Positions 1 to 8,970 of a stretch of 41,300 nucleotides of DNA are shown here, piece after piece. The notes below the pieces were generated by a model. It was not told the DNA's origin and did no database searches. It saw nothing but the letters and a program-made list of their open reading frames with translations. Position numbers and translations under genes: made by a program. This stretch comes from Streptococcus oralis (GTDB taxonomy: Bacteria; Bacillota; Bacilli; Lactobacillales; Streptococcaceae): the NCBI RefSeq assembly GCF_001579175.1, contig NZ_KQ970759.1:170230-211529 (forward strand), given 5' to 3'. The number at the start of each line of letters is the position of its first letter. Position 1 is the stretch's first letter.

Positions 1-1320
1 GGAGAAGCAAACGTAGAACTGACGCCAGAATTGGCCTTTAAACTGGGACGTTTTGGTGGGTATGTTCTTAGCCAACACGAAACAGAAGCCCCTAAAGTCT
101 TTGTAGGACGTGATACACGTATCTCAGGAGAAATGTTAGAATCAGCCTTAGTGGCAGGTCTCCTCTCCGTAGGGATTCACGTCTACAAACTTGGTGTCCT
201 TGCAACACCAGCAGTAGCTTACTTGGTCAAAACTGAGGGAGCCAGTGCAGGTGTCATGATTTCAGCGAGTCACAACCCAGCCCTTGATAATGGAATTAAG
301 TTCTTTGGAGGGGATGGCTTCAAACTTGATGACGAAAAAGAAGCAGAAATTGAAGCCTTGCTAGATGCTACAGAAGACACCCTGCCTCGTCCAAGTGCTG
401 AAGGCTTGGGAACCTTAGTGGACTATCCAGAAGGTTTACGTAAGTATGAAGGCTACCTTGTTTCAACTGGAACTCCTCTTGAAGGAATGAAAGTGGCCTT
501 GGACACTGCAAACGGTGCAGCATCTACAAGTGCTCGTCAAATCTTTGCAGACCTTGGGGCTCAAATAACTGTTATCGGTGAGACACCAGATGGTCTTAAC
601 ATCAACTTGAATGTGGGTTCTACACATCCAGAAGCTCTTCAAGAAGTGGTCAAAGAAAGCCAGTCAGCTATTGGTTTGGCCTTTGACGGAGACAGTGACC
701 GTTTGATTGCTGTTGATGAAAATGGTGACATCGTCGATGGTGATAAGATCATGTATATCATCGGTAAATACCTTTCTGAAAAAGGCCAGTTGGCTCAAAA
801 CACCATTGTGACAACGGTTATGTCTAACCTCGGCTTCCATAAGGCCTTGGAGAGTGCTGGCATTAACAAGGCAGTGACTGCTGTTGGTGACCGCTATGTC
901 GTTGAAGAAATGAGAAAATCAGGCTACAACCTTGGTGGTGAACAGTCTGGTCACGTTATCTTGATGGATTACAATACAACGGGTGATGGTCAATTATCAG
1001 CTGTCCAATTGACCAAAATCATGAAAGAAACAGGTAAGAGCTTGTCTCAACTGGCATCAGAAGTGACGATTTACCCACAAAAATTGGTCAATATCCGAGT
1101 GGAAAATGCCATGAAAGAAAAAGCCATGGAAGTACCAGCTATCAAAGCCATCATCGAAAAGATGGAAGAAGAGATGGCAGGCAACGGCCGTATCCTTGTC
1201 CGCCCAAGTGGAACAGAACCCCTCTTGCGTGTCATGGCAGAAGCGCCAACAACAGAAGAAGTCAACTACTATGTAGATACGATTGCTGCTGTGGTTAAAG
1301 ATGAAATCGGAATTGACTAA
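1..1320 (+). CDS. glmM: Phosphoglucosamine mutase GlmM (5' end outside window)
   Basis: Converts glucosamine-6-phosphate to glucosamine-1-phosphate, the step before UDP-GlcNAc, which feeds peptidoglycan and the amino-sugar polymers of this strain. The reading frame is open from base 1 ([10 protein letters not shown]...), so the true start lies upstream; about 11 N-terminal residues are missing, judging from the usual 450-residue length. The phosphoserine loop ISASHNP is at 267-287, with the catalytic Ser near full-length residue 101. The metal-binding loop DGDSDR and the C-terminal phosphate-binding motif RPSGTEP are both present. The TTG at 31 is only an internal in-frame codon. The gene ends 74 bases before the DUF1149 gene, which has its own promoter. 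Confidence 0.97.
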   Translation, partial: GEANVELTPELAFKLGRFGGYVLSQHETEAPKVFVGRDTRISGEMLESALVAGLLSVGIHVYKLGVLATPAVAYLVKTEGASAGVMISASHNPALDNGIKFFGGDGFKLDDEKEAEIEALLDATEDTLPRPSAEGLGTLVDYPEGLRKYEGYLVSTGTPLEGMKVALDTANGAASTSARQIFADLGAQITVIGETPDGLNINLNVGSTHPEALQEVVKESQSAIGLAFDGDSDRLIAVDENGDIVDGDKIMYIIGKYLSEKGQLAQNTIVTTVMSNLGFHKALESAGINKAVTAVGDRYVVEEMRKSGYNLGGEQSGHVILMDYNTTGDGQLSAVQLTKIMKETGKSLSQLASEVTIYPQKLVNIRVENAMKEKAMEVPAIKAIIEKMEEEMAGNGRILVRPSGTEPLLRVMAEAPTTEEVNYYVDTIAAVVKDEIGID

Positions 1321-1353
1321 AGCCTAGAAAAACTAGATGAAATGATAAAAATG

Positions 1354-1378
1354 TGGTACAATTGCATAGTAAATTGTA
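1354..1378 (+). promoter_or_regulatory. Extended -10 promoter with overlapping inverted repeat (DUF1149-degV)
   Basis: TGG-TACAAT at 1354-1362 is an extended -10 box; no good -35 is visible. The -10 hexamer is inside the left arm of a perfect 7-bp inverted repeat, TACAATT (1357-1363) and AATTGTA (1372-1378), separated by 8 bases. A protein bound there would cover the -10 and transcription start. A GGGAG ribosome site follows before the ATG at 1395. Confidence 0.55.
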
Positions 1379-1394
1379 GCAATGGGAGAGAAAA

Positions 1395-1769
1395 ATGAAT
1401 CTTAAACGAGAACAAGAATTTGTTAGCCAGTATCACTTTGATGCTCGCAACTTTGAATGGGAAAATGAAAATGGAGCTCCTGAAACCAAGGTAGACGTTA
1501 ACTTTCAGTTACTCCAACACGACCAAGAAAACCAAGTAACTTCGCTAGTTGTTATCTTGAGTTTCATGATTGTATTTGACAAATTTGTCATCAGCGGAAC
1601 GATTTCCCAAGTGAACCATGTGGAAGGTCGTATTGTCAACGAACCAAGCGAATTTAACCAAGAAGAAGTCGAAACCTTGGCACGTCCATGTTTGAACATG
1701 CTCAATCGTTTGACGTATGAAGTAACAGAAATCGCCTTGGATCTTCCAGGGATCAATTTGGAGTTTTAG
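1395..1769 (+). CDS. DUF1149 family protein (SecB-like fold family)
   Basis: A 124-residue soluble acidic protein with no signal peptide or membrane segment. Length and sequence match the DUF1149 family, common in streptococci and lactococci and placed with SecB-like proteins by fold. The precise role is not known to me; a chaperone-like job is an inference from the fold. The start ATG follows a GGGAGAG ribosome site. It lies two bases before the DegV gene, so the two are almost certainly co-transcribed. Confidence 0.85.
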   Translation: MNLKREQEFVSQYHFDARNFEWENENGAPETKVDVNFQLLQHDQENQVTSLVVILSFMIVFDKFVISGTISQVNHVEGRIVNEPSEFNQEEVETLARPCLNMLNRLTYEVTEIALDLPGINLEF

Positions 1770-1771
1770 TC

Positions 1772-2620
1772 ATGAAATTAGCTGTCATTACAGATTCTTC
1801 CGCCTATTTAGAGGAGAAGACGCTGCAAAGAGAGAATCTATTTATCTTGGATATTCCTGTCAATATTGATGGGGAAGAGTATGTCGAAGGTGTCAATCTG
1901 ACTGCTGAGGAATTTTATCAAAAAATGCCTCAGTCTGCTGAATTGCCTAAGACCAGTCAACCAAGTATTGCTAAATTGGATGAGATTCTAAGTTCCTTGA
2001 AAGAAGATGGCTATACCCATGTCTTGGGACTCTTTCTTTCGTCAGGGATTTCAGGTTTTTATCAGAATATCCAATATATGTTAGACGAGTATGAAGGTTT
2101 GACCATTGCCTTTCCAGATACTCATATCACAAGTTCCCCTCTAGGATTTATGGTGGAGAGTGCCTTTGAATGGGCAGAACAAGGCGATGATTTTGCCCAG
2201 ATTCAGGAGAAGTTGGGGATTCAAATTGCTGATAATTCAGCCTTTATCATAGTAGATGATCTCGACCACTTGGTTAAGGGAGGACGTTTGTCAAATGGGG
2301 CAGCCATCTTAGGAAATCTCCTCAGTATCAAGCCTATCCTTTACTTTAATGACCAAGGTGTGATTGAAGTTTACGAAAAAGTTCGTACAGAAAAGAAGGC
2401 AATCAAACGTTTGGTGGAAATCATCAAGGAGTTGACAAAAGACGGGGACTACCGTATAACAGTCATCCATGGCAATGCTCCTCAAAAGGCAGTGGATTTG
2501 CGCCAGCTTTTGATGGAGAGTGGTGTGACTTCTGAGATTCCAATTAATACCTTTGGGAGTGTCATTGGGACCCACCTTGGAGAAGGTAGTATCGCCTTGA
2601 GCTATACACCAATCGTCTAA
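1772..2620 (+). CDS. DegV family fatty-acid-binding protein
   Basis: A 282-residue two-domain protein. The N-terminal half begins [12 protein letters not shown] and carries the TSQPS motif near residues 60-65 and SSGISGFYQ, which line the fatty-acid pocket in the DegV family. Gram-positive members act as FakB subunits that present exogenous fatty acids to the kinase FakA for phosphorylation; which fatty acid this paralogue prefers cannot be read from sequence. The GGAG ribosome site at 1758-1761 lies inside the end of the DUF1149 gene, consistent with one operon. A 39-base gap separates it from dapB. Confidence 0.9.
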   Translation: MKLAVITDSSAYLEEKTLQRENLFILDIPVNIDGEEYVEGVNLTAEEFYQKMPQSAELPKTSQPSIAKLDEILSSLKEDGYTHVLGLFLSSGISGFYQNIQYMLDEYEGLTIAFPDTHITSSPLGFMVESAFEWAEQGDDFAQIQEKLGIQIADNSAFIIVDDLDHLVKGGRLSNGAAILGNLLSIKPILYFNDQGVIEVYEKVRTEKKAIKRLVEIIKELTKDGDYRITVIHGNAPQKAVDLRQLLMESGVTSEIPINTFGSVIGTHLGEGSIALSYTPIV

Positions 2621-2659
2621 ATTGTTCTTACAGGCTTTGTATCTTAGACAGGAGTAGAG

Positions 2660-3427
2660 ATGAGTATTCGAGTAATTATTGCCGGTTTTAAGGGAAAGAT
2701 GGGCCAAGCTGCTTGTCAGATGGTTTTGGCTGATCCTGACTTGGACTTGGTGGCAGTTTTGGATCCTTTTGAGTCTGAGTCAGAATGGCAGGGAATTCCT
2801 GTCTTCAATGATAAGGCAGCCTTGGTTGGATTTGAGGCTGATGTCTGGGTGGATTTTACTACACCAGCCGTTGCCTACGAAAATACGCGCTTTGCCCTTG
2901 AAAATGGCTTTGCTCCTGTCGTAGGAACAACAGGCTTCACTAGTGAAGAAATTGTAGAATTAAAAGAATTCTCTCGTGCCCAAAATTTGGGTGGCTTGAT
3001 AGCCCCTAACTTTGCCTTGGGTGCTGTCTTGCTCATGCAATTTGCGTTCCAGGCTGCCAAATATTTTCCAAATGTGGAGATTATCGAACTTCATCATGAC
3101 AAGAAAAAAGATGCTCCGAGTGGAACAGCCATTAAAACAGCTGAGTTGATGGCTGAAGTTCGGGAGTCTATTCAGCAAGGTGCGCCTGATGAGGAAGAAT
3201 TGATTGCAGGTGCCCGTGGTGCTAATTTTGATGGCATGCGAATCCACTCAGTCCGTCTACCAGGCTTGGTAGCCCATCAGGAAGTCATCTTCGGCAATCA
3301 GGGAGAGGGATTGACACTCCGTCATGACTCCTATGATCGCAGCTCCTTCATGACAGGGGTCAATTTGGGAATCAAAGAAGTTGTCAAGCGTCATGAGCTT
3401 GTCTATGGATTAGAACACTTATTATGA
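2660..3427 (+). CDS. dapB: 4-hydroxy-tetrahydrodipicolinate reductase
   Basis: Reduces hydroxy-tetrahydrodipicolinate with NAD(P)H in lysine biosynthesis. At 255 residues it has the usual length. The nucleotide-binding motif GFKGKMGQ is at the N-terminus and the catalytic/substrate motif [14 protein letters not shown] is central. The start ATG follows ACAGGAG. The last four bases (ATGA, 3424-3427) overlap the start of cca, suggesting translational coupling. Lysine is the cross-linking residue in the peptidoglycan built by MurE at 34965-36410. Confidence 0.97.
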   Translation: MSIRVIIAGFKGKMGQAACQMVLADPDLDLVAVLDPFESESEWQGIPVFNDKAALVGFEADVWVDFTTPAVAYENTRFALENGFAPVVGTTGFTSEEIVELKEFSRAQNLGGLIAPNFALGAVLLMQFAFQAAKYFPNVEIIELHHDKKKDAPSGTAIKTAELMAEVRESIQQGAPDEEELIAGARGANFDGMRIHSVRLPGLVAHQEVIFGNQGEGLTLRHDSYDRSSFMTGVNLGIKEVVKRHELVYGLEHLL

Positions 3428-4623
3428 GATTAACACAAATGCCTTCTGAATTTCAGAAGGCTTTACCAGTATTAGAAAAAATTAAAGAAGCAGGTTTTGA
3501 AGCCTATTTTGTTGGAGGCTCTGTTCGAGATGCCCTTCTTAATCGCCCCATCCACGATGTGGATATCGCGACTTCTTCCTATCCAGAGGAGACCAAGCAG
3601 ATTTTTCCGCGAACAGCTGATATCGGAATCGAGCATGGGACCGTCTTGGTTTTAGATGGTAACGAGGAGTATGAAGTAACCACCTTTCGGACCGAAGATG
3701 TCTATGTAGACTATCGCAGACCCAGTGCGGTTTCCTTTGTCCGTTCTCTTGAGGAAGATCTCAAACGTCGTGATTTCACAGTTAATGCCTTTGCCTTGGA
3801 TGAGACGGGAGAAATCATCGATTTGTTCGATGGTCTCAAAGATCTGGAAAACCAAGTCTTGCGAGCAGTAGGAGTAGCTAGTGAACGTTTTAACGAGGAT
3901 GCTTTGCGTATTATGCGTGGTTTTCGTTTTCAGGCCAGTCTTGGTTTTGAACTTGAGCAAGAAACATTTAAAGCTATGAAGACTTTGACGCCGCTTTTGG
4001 AGAAAATTTCTGTAGAGCGTACCTTCGTTGAGTTTGATAAACTCTTACTGGCTCCATTTTGGAGAAGGGGTTTGGCTTCCATGATTGAGAGTCAAGCTTA
4101 TGACTATCTCCCTGATATGGTAGCTAGTCAGGACAAGCTCAATAGACTGTTTGATTTGGAGACTGATTTTACTTTTGAATCTTCTGAACAAGCCTGGGCG
4201 GCTCTACTGTGGGCTTTAGAGATTGAAAATGCGCAGCCATTTTTGAAGGCATGGAAGACCTCACGCCAGTTTGCCAAGCAGGTACAAGATTTGCTGACTA
4301 TTTTGGCCTTGCGTGAAAAGGGAGAATTGAGTAAGCGCGATTGTTATCGCTTTGACTTGGATTTACTTTTACAGGCTGAAAATCTTCGTCAGGCCCAAGG
4401 AAAAGAAGTCAACCCACAAGCCATCACAGAAACCTATCAGAGTTTGACCATTCATGACAAGAAAGAAATCCAAATCAACGGTGGTATTTTGATCAAGGAA
4501 TATGGCTATCAGCCGGGTCCAGATTTGGGAGAGATTTTAACAGAGATTGAGTTTACCATTGTCGATGGTGACTTGGAGAATGACCGTCAAGCCATCCATG
4601 CTTATCTGAGGGAGAAAAAATGA
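3424..4623 (+). CDS. cca: CCA-adding tRNA nucleotidyltransferase
   Basis: Adds or repairs the 3' CCA end of tRNAs without a nucleic acid template. The 399-residue length fits class II bacterial CCA enzymes. The N-terminal polymerase head shows [12 protein letters not shown] and then HDVDIATS, whose acidic residues bind the metal; [10 protein letters not shown] and the nucleotide-recognition segment with [12 protein letters not shown] follow. The start overlaps the dapB stop and the stop overlaps the next start (ATGA, 4620-4623), so dapB-cca-ABC-F form a tightly coupled operon. Confidence 0.96.
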   Translation: MRLTQMPSEFQKALPVLEKIKEAGFEAYFVGGSVRDALLNRPIHDVDIATSSYPEETKQIFPRTADIGIEHGTVLVLDGNEEYEVTTFRTEDVYVDYRRPSAVSFVRSLEEDLKRRDFTVNAFALDETGEIIDLFDGLKDLENQVLRAVGVASERFNEDALRIMRGFRFQASLGFELEQETFKAMKTLTPLLEKISVERTFVEFDKLLLAPFWRRGLASMIESQAYDYLPDMVASQDKLNRLFDLETDFTFESSEQAWAALLWALEIENAQPFLKAWKTSRQFAKQVQDLLTILALREKGELSKRDCYRFDLDLLLQAENLRQAQGKEVNPQAITETYQSLTIHDKKEIQINGGILIKEYGYQPGPDLGEILTEIEFTIVDGDLENDRQAIHAYLREKK

Positions 4624-6491
4624 GTGATTTTATCGTTGAAAAACTAAGTAAATCCGTCGGTGACAAGACCGTTTTTAAGGATATTTCCTTTATTATCCAT
4701 GACCTAGACAGAATTGGTCTGATTGGTGTCAATGGAACAGGGAAGACCACCCTTTTAGATGTTCTTTCTGGTGTTTCTGGCTTTGATGGGGATGTCAGTC
4801 CCTTTTCAGCTAAGAATGATTACCAGATTGGCTACTTGACCCAAGATCCTGATTTTGATGATAGCAAGACGGTCTTGGATACGGTCCTATCCAGCGACCT
4901 CAAAGAGATTCAGCTGATTCGTGAGTATGAATTGATCATGCTCAACTATAGTGAGGATAAGCAGGCGCGTTTGGAACGAGTCATGGCAGAAATGGACTCT
5001 CTTCAAGCTTGGGAAATTGAGAGTCAGGTCAAGACGGTTCTTAGCAAGCTGGGTATTCAGGACTTATCGACTCCTGTTGGGGAATTGTCAGGTGGTCTAA
5101 GAAGACGGGTCCAGTTGGCGCAAGTCTTACTTGGTAACCACGACCTTTTGCTTTTGGATGAGCCGACCAACCATCTGGACATTGCGACTATTGAGTGGCT
5201 GACCCTCTTTTTGAAAAATTCTAAGAAGACCGTCCTTTTTATCACCCACGACCGTTATTTCTTGGATGCTTTGTCAACACGGATTTTTGAGTTGGACCGA
5301 GCAGGATTGACCGAATATCAGGGCAATTATCAGGACTATGTTCGCCTTAAGGCGGAACAGGACGAGCGTGACGCGGCTCTTCTTCACAAAAAAGAACAAC
5401 TCTACAAGCAAGAATTGGCCTGGATGCGCAGACAACCGCAGGCGCGGGCAACCAAGCAGCAGGCTCGTATCAATCGTTTCCACGACTTGAAGAAAGAAGT
5501 CTCAGGTGGCGTTGCTGAGACAGACTTGACCATGAACTTTGAAACCAGTCGTATTGGGAAGAAAGTCATCGAGTTTCAAGATGTTTCTTTTGTCTATGAG
5601 AATAAGCCCATTTTGAAAGATTTTAATCTCTTGGTGCAGGCTAAAGATCGTATTGGAATTGTTGGGGACAACGGTGTTGGGAAATCAACTCTCCTTAACT
5701 TGATTGCAGGAAGTCTTGAGCCGACAGCAGGACAAGTTGTGATTGGGGAAACTGTTCGCATTGCCTATTTCTCTCAGCAAATTGAGGGCTTGGATGAAAG
5801 CAAGCGAGTGATCAATTACTTGCAGGAAGTGGCAGAAGAGGCCAAGACCAGCGGTGGTTCTACGACTTCGATTGCAGAGTTGCTGGAGCAGTTCCTTTTC
5901 CCACGTTCGACGCATGGGACCTTGATTGAGAAATTGTCTGGGGGAGAGAAAAAACGTCTTTATCTCCTCAAACTGCTCTTGGAAAAACCAAATGTTCTTC
6001 TCTTGGACGAACCGACAAATGACCTAGATATTGCGACCTTGACAGTTTTGGAGAATTTCTTGCAAGGCTTTGCTGGTCCAGTTTTGACTGTTAGCCACGA
6101 CCGCTATTTCTTGGATAAGGTAGCGACTAAGATTCTGGCTTTTGAGGATGGCAAGATTCGTCCTTTCTTTGGCCATTACACCGACTATCTTGATGAAAAA
6201 GCCTTTGAAACAGAGATGGCCAATCAAGTACAAAAGGCCGAAAAGGAGAAAGTGGTCAAGGTCCGTGAAGACAAGAAACGCATGACCTACCAAGAAAAGC
6301 AGGAGTGGGCAAGTATTGAAAGCGATATTGAAGCCTTGGAAGATTGTATCGCTGCTATTGAAGAGGAAATGCAGGCCAATGGTTCTGACTTTGGTAAGCT
6401 GGCTACTCTCCAAAAAGAATTGGATGAGAAAAACGAAGCACTTCTTGAAAAATACGAACGCTATGAGTATCTCAGTGACTTTGATAGCTAG
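4620..6491 (+). CDS. ABC-F family ATPase, Uup/YfmR type
   Basis: A 623-residue soluble protein with two ATP-binding cassettes and no membrane segments. The first cassette has Walker [10 protein letters not shown] (residues 36-44), signature LSGGLRRR and Walker [13 protein letters not shown]. The second has [17 protein letters not shown] and [13 protein letters not shown] linker between them fits the P-site tRNA interaction motif of ABC-F proteins, and the C-terminal 60 residues are rich in Glu/Lys heptads, a Uup-type coiled coil. Such proteins act on the ribosome, not in transport. Uup/YfmR assignment rests on the C-terminal domain; resistance-type ABC-F is less likely given the housekeeping operon. 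Confidence 0.88.
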   Translation: MSDFIVEKLSKSVGDKTVFKDISFIIHDLDRIGLIGVNGTGKTTLLDVLSGVSGFDGDVSPFSAKNDYQIGYLTQDPDFDDSKTVLDTVLSSDLKEIQLIREYELIMLNYSEDKQARLERVMAEMDSLQAWEIESQVKTVLSKLGIQDLSTPVGELSGGLRRRVQLAQVLLGNHDLLLLDEPTNHLDIATIEWLTLFLKNSKKTVLFITHDRYFLDALSTRIFELDRAGLTEYQGNYQDYVRLKAEQDERDAALLHKKEQLYKQELAWMRRQPQARATKQQARINRFHDLKKEVSGGVAETDLTMNFETSRIGKKVIEFQDVSFVYENKPILKDFNLLVQAKDRIGIVGDNGVGKSTLLNLIAGSLEPTAGQVVIGETVRIAYFSQQIEGLDESKRVINYLQEVAEEAKTSGGSTTSIAELLEQFLFPRSTHGTLIEKLSGGEKKRLYLLKLLLEKPNVLLLDEPTNDLDIATLTVLENFLQGFAGPVLTVSHDRYFLDKVATKILAFEDGKIRPFFGHYTDYLDEKAFETEMANQVQKAEKEKVVKVREDKKRMTYQEKQEWASIESDIEALEDCIAAIEEEMQANGSDFGKLATLQKELDEKNEALLEKYERYEYLSDFDS

Positions 6492-6492
6492 A

Positions 6493-6539
6493 AGAATAGA
6501 AAAATCCCGTCTCATGACAGGATTTCTCTATTCTTTTTT
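6493..6539 (+). terminator. Intrinsic terminator after the ABC-F operon
   Basis: Arms 6493-6507 and 6520-6534 pair over 15 positions with one mismatch, followed by T5 at 6535-6539. The 3' arm includes the mntE stop codon on the other strand, so the hairpin also lies at the end of the convergent mntE transcript, though no T-run follows in that direction. Confidence 0.88.
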
Positions 6540-7712
6540 GGTTTCTTGATGAAAGATATTTTGCCAGGTTTCGTGGCGACGCCAGATACTGGTGTGGATG
6601 ATACCATCTAACTCATAGCAAATGAGTTTGGTCTTTTGACTGATGGAAGTGATTTGAATATTCTTGATAGCTACATTCAACTCTTTTTCGGCTTTATAGG
6701 CCTCTTTATTCATCTGTTCTCCATCTTGACGAATATAGACAAAATCATCAGCCAAGAGTTCTTCTAGTTGATTTCCTTGGTCAATCAATTGTTCACGCAT
6801 AAGCAATTTTTTATAGACATTGTCTAAAATTTCATCCTCAGGGATAGGTGCTGGCTCAATATGAACATCGGTATCAAAGACGCCAAAACGTTCCTCCAGC
6901 ATAGATTCGACTTGATCCGCAATCTCGTGACTCTCAAAAACAGACAGGTCAGGATTCATCTCCAGCGTGATATCCAGGTAAATATTGCTACCGTAAGTGC
7001 GACCTCTTTGCGACTTGACCTTGCTGATTTTGGGAATTTCCATAATGGCCTTTTGATAGTCCTCAAGCAGACGGTCGTCAAAGCCATCTGAAAGACTAAA
7101 GGAAGACTCGATAAAGATATCATAGGCAGTCTTCAAGATAAAGAAAGTGATGATAATGGCAACCAGTTTATCCACAATGGGATAATTGAAACTGCTAGCT
7201 AGAATGGCAATGGTGGTACCAAGTGAGGTGACAGCATCAGAAAGATTGTCTTTGGCGGCAGCCTTTAGTGCCTTGGAGTTGGATTTCTTACTGAGGCGAG
7301 TGTTGTAGAGATAAACCACAAACATAATCGCTGCAGAAATGATTCCTAGAGTTGCACCAAGAGGATCAATGACCGTTTCTTCATGACTGAGAATTTTTTG
7401 AATGGTATCCCGAAGTACATCGAAACCAACATAGAACATGATGATGGAAGTGATTAAGCTAGCCAAATCCTCAATCTTCCAGTGACCAAAACGGTGGTCA
7501 CGGTCTGCAGGCTGGCGCGCCATACGAATCCCAATCAAGAGGGCAACATTTCCAATGATATCCGACACGTTGTTGAAACCATCCGCTACCAAACTGGATG
7601 AATGCAGAAGATGACCAGTAGCCAATTTGGCTGCAGACAAGAGCAAGTAGGTCGAAATACTGATAATGGCCCCACGCTCAGCTAACTTGAGATTTGAGAT
7701 AGATTGCTTCAT
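6528..7712 (-). CDS. mntE: Manganese efflux transporter MntE (CDF family) with NTF2-like tail
   Basis: A 394-residue cation diffusion facilitator. The N-terminal ~200 residues hold about six membrane segments with the metal-site pairs NNVSD in TM2 (N-x3-D) and DNLSD in TM5 (D-x3-D), the Asn-containing quartet recalled for pneumococcal MntE rather than the Zn exporter CzcD. A cytoplasmic dimerisation domain follows (to ~residue 285). The last ~100 residues (EELLADDFVYIRQDGEQM... to HETWQNIFHQ) look like an NTF2/SnoaL-like domain, unusual for CDF proteins. The role is export of excess Mn2+. It is followed, in reverse orientation, by the Mn-controlled ATPase region. Confidence 0.9.
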   Translation of the reverse strand: MKQSISNLKLAERGAIISISTYLLLSAAKLATGHLLHSSSLVADGFNNVSDIIGNVALLIGIRMARQPADRDHRFGHWKIEDLASLITSIIMFYVGFDVLRDTIQKILSHEETVIDPLGATLGIISAAIMFVVYLYNTRLSKKSNSKALKAAAKDNLSDAVTSLGTTIAILASSFNYPIVDKLVAIIITFFILKTAYDIFIESSFSLSDGFDDRLLEDYQKAIMEIPKISKVKSQRGRTYGSNIYLDITLEMNPDLSVFESHEIADQVESMLEERFGVFDTDVHIEPAPIPEDEILDNVYKKLLMREQLIDQGNQLEELLADDFVYIRQDGEQMNKEAYKAEKELNVAIKNIQITSISQKTKLICYELDGIIHTSIWRRHETWQNIFHQETKKE

Positions 7713-7745
7713 TCAACTTCCTTTCTAGTCATATAGCATTCTACC

Positions 7746-7774
7746 ATTATACTGGTTTTCAAGGGAAAATTCAA
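7746..7774 (-). promoter_or_regulatory. mntE promoter
   Basis: On the minus strand TTGAAT (7774-7769), a 17-base spacer and TATAAT (7751-7746) form a near-consensus promoter. A GAAAGGAAG ribosome site precedes the ATG at 7712. The expected leader is about 28 bases. Confidence 0.7.
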
Positions 7775-7833
7775 ATAGGATGGATAAAAGTAAGAAAATA
7801 CACAACAGAAAATACTTTTTTTTTTAGGAAACA

Positions 7834-7842
7834 TGATAGAAT
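7834..7842 (+). promoter_or_regulatory. Probable promoter of the glycosylation module
   Basis: TGA-TAGAAT is an extended -10 box about 60 bases before the preferred start at 7903. No convincing -35 is seen; a run of T residues lies upstream at 7816-7825. Confidence 0.45.
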
Positions 7843-7902
7843 GATATCTGGAAGTTTATGCTTTTTTATACAAAAATATTAGCAGATACCAAAGGAGATT
7901 AT

Positions 7903-8970
7903 ATGAAAACATTGATTGTTATTCCTGCTCTAAATCCTCCACTTGATTTAATTAAATACATAGAAAAATTAAGACTATCTGGGTTAGAAAATATTTTAAT
8001 TGTAGACGATGGAAGTAGGCCTGAATTTAAAAATATTTTTGAAAACCTAAGAGATGAACAGGGATGTCAAATATTAACTCATGCAAAAAATTTAGGAAAA
8101 GGACGTGCCTTAAAAAATGCCTTTAACTATTTTCTGACAATGCCAAATGTAGAAGAATATAACGGGATTGTCACTGCTGATTCGGATGGACAACATAGGG
8201 TTGAAGATGTCTTATCTATGGTAGAGATAATTTCTAATTATCCTGATTCGCTAATTTTAGGTTGTCGTGATTTTGATTCTGAAAATGTACCGCCAAAAAG
8301 TAAATTTGGGAATAAGCTTACAAAATTAGTATTTAAATTGCTTTATGGTCGAAAAATTACAGATACTCAGACTGGACTTCGAGGCTTTCCAAAGGCAATT
8401 CTGTATGATATGTTAGAAATTCCAGGTGAACGATTTGAGTATGAAACTAAAATGTTAATACATACATTTGATAAATCGATTCCAATAAAAGAAATAACTA
8501 TCGAAACCATTTACTTTGATGGTAATGCTGAAACTCATTTCAATCCTATTAAAGATTCATTGAGAATTTATAAAGTAATCTTTACATCATTCTTTAAATA
8601 TTTGTTATCTTCTCTTTCTTCTTTTTTAGTTGATATTGGATTGTTTCAGTTGTTCCTGTGGATTTCTTTATCCGCAGGAATTCATAGGGGTGCACTGTTG
8701 ATTCTATTATCGACTATTTTGGCAAGAATAATCTCATCTTATTTTAATTTTACAATGAATAAGAATTTTGTCTTTGATGGTGAAAAAAGAATTCATAAAA
8801 CGATTGTTAAATACTATAGCTTGGCGGTTTTCCAAATGTTATTATCTGCAGCAATGGTGACAGTCATTTGGAATATGTTTTCTGGTTCTGAAACAGCCAT
8901 TAAAATAGTAGTAGATACAATTTTATTTCTTGCTAGTTATCAAGTTCAAAGAAGGTGGGTGTTTAGATAG
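7903..8970 (+). CDS. GtrB-type GT2 glycosyltransferase fused to a GtrA-like membrane domain
   Basis: The start at 7903 (MKTLIVIPALNP) is chosen over the ATG at 7858 because AAAGGAGA sits 5 bases before it and the extra 15 residues resemble no family N-terminus. This gives 355 residues. The N-terminal ~225 residues are a GT2 domain of the dolichol-phosphate-sugar synthase/GtrB kind: VDDGS (34-38), NLGKGRALK, and the metal motif ADSDGQH (92-98). The C-terminal ~130 residues have four hydrophobic segments with YFNFTMNKNFVF and YQVQRRWVF, typical of GtrA/GtcA. Expected role: make undecaprenyl-phosphate-sugar and help move it across the membrane. The gene is strikingly AT-rich compared with both neighbours, suggesting transfer. 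It overlaps the next gene by one base. Confidence 0.85.
   Translation: MKTLIVIPALNPPLDLIKYIEKLRLSGLENILIVDDGSRPEFKNIFENLRDEQGCQILTHAKNLGKGRALKNAFNYFLTMPNVEEYNGIVTADSDGQHRVEDVLSMVEIISNYPDSLILGCRDFDSENVPPKSKFGNKLTKLVFKLLYGRKITDTQTGLRGFPKAILYDMLEIPGERFEYETKMLIHTFDKSIPIKEITIETIYFDGNAETHFNPIKDSLRIYKVIFTSFFKYLLSSLSSFLVDIGLFQLFLWISLSAGIHRGALLILLSTILARIISSYFNFTMNKNFVFDGEKRIHKTIVKYYSLAVFQMLLSAAMVTVIWNMFSGSETAIKIVVDTILFLASYQVQRRWVFR

Noticed and set aside
6024-6515. 163-residue ORF opposite the ABC-F gene
   Set aside because: Hydrophobic-looking antisense shadow of a conserved gene, no ribosome site, no promoter.
7858-7902. Upstream ATG for the GtrB-GtrA gene
   Set aside because: AAAGGAGA lies directly before 7903, and the extra residues lack family similarity.
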